Source: Planctomycetota bacterium (GTDB lineage: Bacteria > Planctomycetota > UBA1135 > GCA-002686595). Taken from it: DNA of 64,000 nucleotides. The translations under genes and the position numbers were made by a program. Positions 58,550 to 64,000 of the stretch are shown one piece after another (position 1 is the first letter of the stretch; each line of letters begins with the position of its first letter). The stretch is taken from NCBI GenBank assembly GCA_029250885.1, contig JAQXEK010000001.1:244190-308189 (forward strand), read 5' to 3'. Below the pieces are notes generated by a model. That model saw only the letters and a list, made by a program, of their open reading frames with translations, was not told the origin of the DNA and did not search any database.

Positions 58550-59710
58550 CTAGAAGCGGCCCTGCATCGTGCCGGCGTAGCCCGTCAACTCAGCGTAGCC
58601 TCGGCCGAGGCGCGTACTTTGCGACGGAGCCTGCTCACCCGAGCGGGTGCTGAGCTCGCGCAGCTCGACCGGACCCTCCCAGTACACGACGTCGGTAGAG
58701 CCAGCGCTACGAAGCTCGCAATCGGCCACGACCGGAACTACCTCAAAGGCGAGGTCCGCGCTGGGCACGGAAATGCTCCAACTCGCAGGGTAGCTTGCCC
58801 CGCTCTGTGGGCTTAGCCAAGTTGACTTGGCCTCTACACTAAAGTCTTCGCCAGCTAGGGCCTGCACTTTGCCGTCGGCAGTGACCAGCGTCCCTGCAGC
58901 GGTCTTGGGCGCAATGCCGTCCTCCCTGCGGAGTACAAACAACATCAGATCGCTACCGTCTGCGAGTTGCAGCCCGAACCAGTCCCAGCCAACGACCCCG
59001 GGTTCGAGAACGCTTGTGCCGAACTCGTGATCGAACCAAGCTTCGCCATTGACAGCGAGTGTTTCATTTCCGATCCGAATAGTTCCGCTGCTCGCCAGTC
59101 GGGTCCAAGAGCTGTAGGCCGAGGCATTCCCGGGTTGGCTGCCCTTAGCCGAGTAGCCATCTTTTCCGTGCAGGACAAGGGGCTTAGTGGGGACGAGGTC
59201 AAGCTGGAGGCCAATGCCCGCCGCCAGATCAGACGCGCGCAGTTCCAAGCGGTCCTCCTCGGAGCGACGCAACGACCAGTTTTCAACTGTTAGGTCTAGG
59301 TCGTCATCGGCGGCGCTTGCTAGTGGGGAGCCCATGCGGCGCAGTCGCTCGACGAAGTGCGTGCGTCCACTGGCGACGTCGGTTAGGGCGAAGTGCCCAG
59401 CAAGCACCTGGCGGGCGCGCAATGGTGAGGAGTCGTCGTTGATAGGACCTGCTGCGAGACCGCGGCGGAAGATCGTGAACTGGAAGCCAAAGCGTCGCCC
59501 ATCCGCGCTCTCAAGCTGACCGGTGAGATACCACCACTCGGTCTGGGTATCTCGGTGAGCGCCGTGGTCACGTGGAAACTCGAGCGTAAGGCCGGGGGTG
59601 ATCTGGCGCCACTCGGCGGGGGCGTCGGATGGCGTCGCCAGGGCGGCCATCGCAAGCAGCATGGGGACCAGTGAGTTGCGAAGGGGCCGGATTAGCTTAG
59701 CTAGATGCAT
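58550..59710 (-). CDS. AttH-like lipocalin-domain exported protein
   Basis: A 386-residue protein with signal peptide NSLVPMLLAMAALATPSDAPA. The body matches the AttH/CrtC (DUF2804-like, double lipocalin) family: EFPRDHGAHRDTQTEWWYLTG, RFGFQFTIFRRGL and FDHEFGTSVLEPGVVGWDWFGLQL, where WDW and HEFG are typical. Members are found with FtsX-type ABC transporters (attEFGH) and may present or bind a hydrophobic cargo. It overlaps the permease stop by 14 bases and ends the operon. A carotenoid hydratase role (CrtC) is unlikely in this setting. Confidence 0.87.
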   Translation of the reverse strand: MHLAKLIRPLRNSLVPMLLAMAALATPSDAPAEWRQITPGLTLEFPRDHGAHRDTQTEWWYLTGQLESADGRRFGFQFTIFRRGLAAGPINDDSSPLRARQVLAGHFALTDVASGRTHFVERLRRMGSPLASAADDDLDLTVENWSLRRSEEDRLELRASDLAAGIGLQLDLVPTKPLVLHGKDGYSAKGSQPGNASAYSSWTRLASSGTIRIGNETLAVNGEAWFDHEFGTSVLEPGVVGWDWFGLQLADGSDLMLFVLRREDGIAPKTAAGTLVTADGKVQALAGEDFSVEAKSTWLSPQSGASYPASWSISVPSADLAFEVVPVVADCELRSAGSTDVVYWEGPVELRELSTRSGEQAPSQSTRLGRGYAELTGYAGTMQGRF

Positions 59711-62246
59711 GGAGGGACTCGCGGGGTGTGGCGCGCAGCGCTAAGAATGCGGGGAATATGCCGGCCAATAGGCAGGCAGGGATAACCGAGAGCAGTGTTC
59801 CCCATAGGGAAGTTGGCATGAGGAACTGCAGGGTCCAGCCAAAAGACTGGAGGTTGACCACTGCGACCAGGACATAGCCTGCGCTGAGCCCAATAATGAG
59901 GCCGCCGGTCGCGCCGGCCAGGCCAAGCAGTAAGGCTTCACCGAGCACTAGGCCGAAAAGCTGGCGGCGGGATCCGCCGAGGACTCTTACGACCGCAAGC
60001 TCGCGCCGTCGCTCGTGAATCAGGGCCGTCAAGACAGCGACAACGGCGATCGCTGCCACGACCGAGGAAATCAGCTGAAGCGCGATCGTGACACCAAAGG
60101 TGCGCTCAAATACCGTCAGGACTTCGGCGCGTACCTCCCGGTTGTCAAGGAGTTCAACCTCAAAGCGGCCTGCCAGCGCGCCGGCGAGAGCGGAGCGTGC
60201 ACTCGCAACGTCTTTGTCGACAAAGATCGACACGCTCTGGGGACCCTCGTCGGGGTAGAAGCTAAAAAAGTCAGCCAGGTCGAGGACGACCCTGCCGGTG
60301 TGCCCAGAGTAGTCACGGTAGATGCCGCCAACACGGCGATGAATCGACCCCCCGGGAGTCTCGAGCTCGAGCAGGTCGCCGCGCTCGACATCGAAACGCT
60401 GGGCGAAGGGTTCGTTAACAACGACTTCGCCGCTCTCTAGGGCCGCACCGAAGGCTACCGTCGAAGGTCGTCCGTCTAGAAATGGGACGCCGCCCTCTCG
60501 CGCCACGACTGCGAAGGCGGCCCCGGCTAATAGAATTGGCGAGTTACGGAAGTAGGCCTTCGATTGATAGAAGGGATCGACGTTCTCGGAGCCGATCTGC
60601 TCACGCGCGATTTTCACGACTTCCGGGTCGATGCGCCCTGCTAGCCCTCCTGAGTCGGCCGCCAGCGGACGTAGGAAGAGGTCGGAAGGCATTGCTTGGT
60701 TCGTCCAGTCGACTACCGATTGTCGGAACGAGCCGACCATGGTGGTCATCGAGACCGCGAGAGCCACCGCAACACCGACCGCCGCAGCAGCCCAGGCTGC
60801 GCGAGTTCTTCCAGCTTCTAGGGCTGCTTGTGCAAGCCGCAGTGGGACGCCCACACCGGTCTGAGCAAAACTCGGCCGGATTCCAGAGAACAGGTCGATT
60901 AGCGGACCAGAAAGCACGAGCAGCGTCCCAAGCAAGCACAACACAGCCATCATAGCCCAGATCGGACGATCTTCTAGCGGCGGCAAGTTAACGAACACGA
61001 TCGCTGCGCCTAGAAGCAGGGCGAGCGCAAAGAGTCGGGAACGGAAGCTGCGCCTTGTGACGCTCTCGGCGTGCTCAGAGCGCAGACCTTGGAGCGGCGG
61101 TGTGCGCAGAGCCTCCCGCAGTGGCAGGATCGCCGCAAGCATTGCTGCGAGTAACCCAAGCGCGATGCCAAGCAAGGCCCAACGAAGGTCCATGTTTATT
61201 CTGCCCGGTATGACGCCCTCGGCAATCGTAGAGACGGTCGTGCTGACACTGCCTACCGCCGCGCTAGCGCCAACCCAGCCGAGCAGCACTCCGACGACTC
61301 CGCCAACGAGCCCTATCGTCGCGGCCTCAATCAGAACTGCGCCCGTCAGCTGGGCGCGCGACGCACCCAAAGAGCGCAGCAGGGCGATCTGTGCCCGCCG
61401 CTGGACAATAGACGTAGCCAAGGTCGTGGCGACTAGGACGATGCCTACCAGGACAGAGACCCCAGCCAAGGCGGTGAGGTTAAATTCGAGGGCGCGTACC
61501 ATGCGGGTGCCCTCGTCGCGCCGGGCAGAGGAGGGAGCGACGCGGTAGCCCTCAGGGAGTTGTGCCGCCGTGCGGGCCGCCAGCGCCTGCAGCTCGTCCT
61601 GGGTCGCAGCGGCTCCCCGGGGCACGAGTTCGATTCGGTCAATTCTACCGGTTCGCGCGAGCAGCTCCTGGGCAACAGCAACGTCAACGAGCAAGACGCG
61701 CTCCCACGCGCTGCCGAAGCGCTCGGGTTCAAAGGTCGCGACAACCTCCAAGGAAGTCTTGCGCGAGCGTACAACGAGCTCAAGGTCATCTCCTGGCTGC
61801 AGGCTAAGCTGCCCGGCTAGAGAGCTTGCCATGGCAGCACCGTTTCCGAACAGCAGCTCGTCTCGAGCAGCCTGCAAGTCAGGTGCACTCAGCTCGATCG
61901 AGCGCGCCTGGGAGTCCACTAAGAGGTCGACGCCCAGGATGCGTACAAGCTCGCCCATCTCGGGCACTAGGGCGGTTCCCTCAATAATCGGTACGAGCAG
62001 TGCCTCATCGCAGACAGGACGCAAGAGCTCGATGTCGGCCATGGCGATGCCCCCTGGACGCGTAACCTCTAGCCGTGCTGCGCCGGCAATGCTTGCCACA
62101 TCACCGGTCATTGAGGCTACTGCAGCGCGACTGGCGAGCAGTGTGCTGACCACCGCAGCCACTCCGATAGCGACTCCAAGCACGGTCATAAGAGCGCGCA
62201 CAGGGTGGGCTTGAGTTGGCCGTAGCCAGAGCGAGCGCAGGATCAT
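59697..62246 (-). CDS. ABC transporter permease, two-FtsX type (att/LolCE-like)
   Basis: An 849-residue permease starting directly after the ATPase stop (TAG ATG) with GGAGG seven bases ahead. The layout is one helix (about 17-40), a large extracytoplasmic domain, an FtsX bundle (about 250-385, VQRRAQIALLRSLGASRAQLTGAV), two helices at about 410-460, a helix at about 495, a second domain, and the last FtsX bundle (about 720-845, RRRELAVVRVLGGSRRQLFGLVLG). The organisation equals that of the truncated permease at the left end of the window, but sequence and codon use differ, so they are distinct systems. It should work with the ATPase and the AttH-like protein. Confidence 0.91.
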   Translation of the reverse strand: MILRSLWLRPTQAHPVRALMTVLGVAIGVAAVVSTLLASRAAVASMTGDVASIAGAARLEVTRPGGIAMADIELLRPVCDEALLVPIIEGTALVPEMGELVRILGVDLLVDSQARSIELSAPDLQAARDELLFGNGAAMASSLAGQLSLQPGDDLELVVRSRKTSLEVVATFEPERFGSAWERVLLVDVAVAQELLARTGRIDRIELVPRGAAATQDELQALAARTAAQLPEGYRVAPSSARRDEGTRMVRALEFNLTALAGVSVLVGIVLVATTLATSIVQRRAQIALLRSLGASRAQLTGAVLIEAATIGLVGGVVGVLLGWVGASAAVGSVSTTVSTIAEGVIPGRINMDLRWALLGIALGLLAAMLAAILPLREALRTPPLQGLRSEHAESVTRRSFRSRLFALALLLGAAIVFVNLPPLEDRPIWAMMAVLCLLGTLLVLSGPLIDLFSGIRPSFAQTGVGVPLRLAQAALEAGRTRAAWAAAAVGVAVALAVSMTTMVGSFRQSVVDWTNQAMPSDLFLRPLAADSGGLAGRIDPEVVKIAREQIGSENVDPFYQSKAYFRNSPILLAGAAFAVVAREGGVPFLDGRPSTVAFGAALESGEVVVNEPFAQRFDVERGDLLELETPGGSIHRRVGGIYRDYSGHTGRVVLDLADFFSFYPDEGPQSVSIFVDKDVASARSALAGALAGRFEVELLDNREVRAEVLTVFERTFGVTIALQLISSVVAAIAVVAVLTALIHERRRELAVVRVLGGSRRQLFGLVLGEALLLGLAGATGGLIIGLSAGYVLVAVVNLQSFGWTLQFLMPTSLWGTLLSVIPACLLAGIFPAFLALRATPRESLHASS

Positions 62247-62972
62247 CTAGGCCTCCGGCGACGCGATGCGGCCGTCAAGCAGGCGTAGCTCGCGGTCGGC
62301 GCGTGCGGCCACCATGCGGTCGTGAGTTGCGAGCACCAGCGCGGCGCCCTCCTCGCGGCGCAGATCCATCAAAAGATCCAGCACATGCCGCCCGCTGGCC
62401 GAGTCCAGGTTTCCTGTAGGTTCGTCGGCCACGACCAGCTCGGGCCGGTGCACGAGCGCGCGCGCGACAGCGACACGCTGCTGCTCACCGCCTGAGAGCT
62501 CGGAGGGGTAGTGGGAACCGCGCTGGGCTAGACCAACGCGAGAGAGTAGCTCAAGCACCCGCACAGAGTCCGTGCGCCCGTCGAGCGCAAGTGGAAGTGC
62601 GACGTTCTCGTAAGCGGTCAGGTTCGGCATCAGCTGAAAGTCCTGGAACACAACGCCAATACTGCGACGCCGTAGCAGGGTCAGCTGGGACTCGCTGGCG
62701 GTGCAAAGGTCTTGGCCACTGACAAGAACGCTGCCTCCGTCGGCTCGATCGACAGCGGCAAGTATATTTAGCAGGGTTGACTTACCACATCCCGAAGGGC
62801 CGGTCAGGGCTACAAGCTCACCCGGGACGAGCTCGATGTCAACTCCACGCAGGGCAGGCACAGCCAGCCGTCCGCGTGCGTAGGTGCGCTCGACGCCGAT
62901 AAGCGTGGCCACGGGAGCGAGGACACGAGATTGGGTCTCGTGAAGATTCGATACTAGGTCAAGGGTTTGCAT
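62247..62972 (-). CDS. ABC transporter ATP-binding protein, LolD-like
   Basis: A 241-residue ATPase with ATG at 62972. A longer frame to 63023 runs into the SDR gene. Motifs are GPSGCGKST (Walker A), LSGGEQQR (signature), [13 protein letters not shown] (Walker B and D-loop) and [23 protein letters not shown], typical of the LolD/MacB/FtsE group that drives FtsX-type permeases by a lever mechanism. It feeds the adjacent permease. Upstream, the SDR gene ends 19 bases before the start. Confidence 0.94.
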   Translation of the reverse strand: MQTLDLVSNLHETQSRVLAPVATLIGVERTYARGRLAVPALRGVDIELVPGELVALTGPSGCGKSTLLNILAAVDRADGGSVLVSGQDLCTASESQLTLLRRRSIGVVFQDFQLMPNLTAYENVALPLALDGRTDSVRVLELLSRVGLAQRGSHYPSELSGGEQQRVAVARALVHRPELVVADEPTGNLDSASGRHVLDLLMDLRREEGAALVLATHDRMVAARADRELRLLDGRIASPEA

Positions 62973-62991
62973 GGCAGTTTCTGGGGCAAGC

Positions 62992-63723
62992 CTAGCGTCC
63001 ACGCACGGAGCCAAGCCCGCCATCTACACCAAGCACCTGCCCAGTTACCCAGGATTGGGCCGGGCTAAGCAGCCAGGCAATTGCCCGCGCGACATCTTCA
63101 GGTTCCCCAAGCCGCCCGAGGGCATGCATACCGAGTGAGGCCGCTTCGGATGCGGGGTTTGAGGTTAGGTGTGCTGACAGTGGTGTCCTCACGAGTCCTG
63201 GGGACACGACGTTTACGCGTACCCCTTGGTGTGCGTAAGTGGCGGCCGCCGAGAGGGCTAGACCGACAACACCGGCCTTGGCGGCAGCAATCGCCTCGTG
63301 ATTGGGAAGGCCAATTTGGGCGGCCGCCGAGGACAGCAGCACGATAGAGCCACCGCTTCTGCGCATTGCGCCAGTTCCTGCCCGAACCGTGGCAAAAGCG
63401 CTGTCCAGGTTTGCGGACATGGTCGCGCGCCATTCCTCTGCTGTCGTTCGATGGGCTGGCTTCAACAGGATCGAACCAACACAGCAGGTCAAACCGTCTA
63501 TCCGGCCGTGTTCAGCCCGAACCTCGTCGACCGTCGCTTGGACGGCCTCGACCGAGGTCGCGTCGGTGGCGTGGAAGCTACCGTCCAGCTCCTCGGCCAA
63601 GGGCTGTAACTTTTCCATATTGCGTCCTGCTAGTGCAACTTGTGCACCCTCAGAGGCAAGCTGGCGGACAAGCGCAGATCCGATGCCACCTCCGGCACCG
63701 ATTATTAAATGGACGGGTTGCAT
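62992..63723 (-). CDS. SDR family oxidoreductase
   Basis: A 243-residue short-chain dehydrogenase with HLIIGAGGGIGSALVRQLASEG (NAD(P) site). The usual NNAG is replaced by the CVGS region (LTCCVGSILL). The catalytic Ser is in SIVLLSSAAAQIGLP, but the Tyr-X3-Lys site reads HEAIAAAKAGVVGL, so Tyr is replaced by His. The C-terminus WVTGQVLGVDGGLGS is typical. With a non-canonical active site its activity is uncertain. It opens the operon with the att-like ABC genes. The upstream 277 bases reach the window end. Confidence 0.85.
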   Translation of the reverse strand: MQPVHLIIGAGGGIGSALVRQLASEGAQVALAGRNMEKLQPLAEELDGSFHATDATSVEAVQATVDEVRAEHGRIDGLTCCVGSILLKPAHRTTAEEWRATMSANLDSAFATVRAGTGAMRRSGGSIVLLSSAAAQIGLPNHEAIAAAKAGVVGLALSAAATYAHQGVRVNVVSPGLVRTPLSAHLTSNPASEAASLGMHALGRLGEPEDVARAIAWLLSPAQSWVTGQVLGVDGGLGSVRGR

Positions 63724-63910
63724 CGGTGGTTAGGGAAGTTTGTGAGTAGCTAGTTGGGTCTAATATCTTTTGTAGTCAGAACGCTCCAATGCGCCTCTGG
63801 TCTATCACTTGATTCGAGGCAAGCTGCCAGCCGGATGCAGTCGCGTGTGTTTTATTGTCAGCTCGGTTCCTTGTACTTATTCAAGGGCGCTCGTCACGCC
63901 AGCCGACCCC

Positions 63911-63926
63911 AAGCATTCGAATGCTT
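63911..63926. promoter_or_regulatory. Perfect 16-base palindrome
   Basis: AAGCATTCGAATGCTT equals its own reverse complement. It lies 188 bases upstream of the SDR start and 40 bases before a TTG with an ideal ribosome site, so it may be an operator for the gene that begins at the right edge, or for both. Confidence 0.5.
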
Positions 63927-63965
63927 ACGGAAAAGCGCCGTCTTTTTGGCATAGGAGGTGTCCTC

Positions 63966-64000
63966 TTGGCCCGCAGGATTGCGAACCGGCTGCATAAGCA
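63966..64000 (+). CDS. Possible start of a plus-strand gene (3' end outside window)
   Basis: TTG at 63966 follows AGGAGG (63953-63958) by seven bases, an ideal spacing, and the frame stays open to the window end (LARRIANRLHK). The same frame has an ATG at 63921 inside the palindrome, which is an alternative start. Too short to identify. Confidence 0.35.
   Translation, partial: MARRIANRLHK

Noticed and set aside
58550..59710. Carotenoid 1,2-hydratase (CrtC) assignment
   Set aside because: The CrtC family shares this fold, but operon position with an FtsX ABC system favours AttH.
1..64000. CRISPR arrays, insertion sequences, prophage or integrase genes
   Set aside because: No regularly spaced repeats, transposase motifs, terminal inverted repeats or phage structural genes were seen.

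Overview
This is a dense, gene-rich chromosomal window (roughly 58% GC by eye). About 46 protein-coding genes are supported. I found no rRNA or tRNA gene, no CRISPR array and no recognisable transposon. The gene content points to a Gram-negative heterotroph, most probably a member of the Planctomycetota. The indicators are a DUF1570 zincin-like protein, a secreted FG-GAP propeller protein, a large carboxypeptidase-regulatory-repeat protein, secreted thioredoxin-like and TPR proteins, sulfatase-like lipoproteins, and many GTG and TTG starts. That assignment is an inference from family content, not a placement.

Layout. 1-9.1 kb: the 3' part of a large FtsX-type ABC permease, a minus-strand operon pairing two SPFH/band-7 proteins with two bacterial PH-domain (YdbS/YdbT-like) membrane proteins, and a seven-haem TPR cytochrome lipoprotein. 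9.3-14 kb: an ABC-F ATPase (Uup), a lipoamide-dehydrogenase-like flavoprotein, and a TetR regulator with a near-perfect operator palindrome in front of the Fe-S repair protein Ric. 14-20 kb: two large exported proteins, a 430-base gene-free interval with a terminator-like hairpin, and slyX. 20-27 kb: tldE, tldD and an RNB-family exoribonuclease with a short N-terminus on the minus strand, then the FG-GAP protein. 27-36 kb: an unknown membrane protein, a probable bacterial VLRF1 (Vms1/ANKZF1-like release factor) coupled to rsmE, DUF3810, DUF808, a heterodimeric ABC exporter and the eIF1-like YciH. 36-40 kb: DUF1570 protein, truncated haemoglobin, M3 oligoendopeptidase.

40-48 kb is the most unusual block. 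It is a tightly overlapped minus-strand set reading SDR - NeuB/PseI-like synthase - PseG-like/GNAT fusion - a three-enzyme fusion (SpsF-like nucleotidyltransferase, class III aminotransferase, methyltransferase) - a BaiN-like flavoprotein. It looks like a compact system for a modified nonulosonic acid or related glycan. 48-58 kb holds an M3A oligopeptidase, an MFS carrier, a degenerate von Willebrand A protein, a sulfatase-like lipoprotein, a YgjP-like metalloprotein, rsmG, an FKBP lipoprotein and the helicase dbpA. 58-63.7 kb is a GYF-domain membrane protein and an operon of SDR - ABC ATPase - FtsX permease - AttH-like lipocalin. The last 80 bases probably contain the start of another plus-strand gene behind a perfect palindrome.

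Several genes serve translation and RNA: uup, rsmE, rsmG, dbpA, yciH, the RNB nuclease, the VLRF1 protein and, more loosely, slyX. Genes are often coupled by GTGA/ATGA stop-start overlaps, and convergent neighbours overlap at their 3' ends (29630-29659, 31868-31871, 38315-38326). The best candidates for new biology are the VLRF1-rsmE pair, the fused glycan-biosynthesis enzymes, the SPFH/PH operon and the TetR-controlled ric unit.
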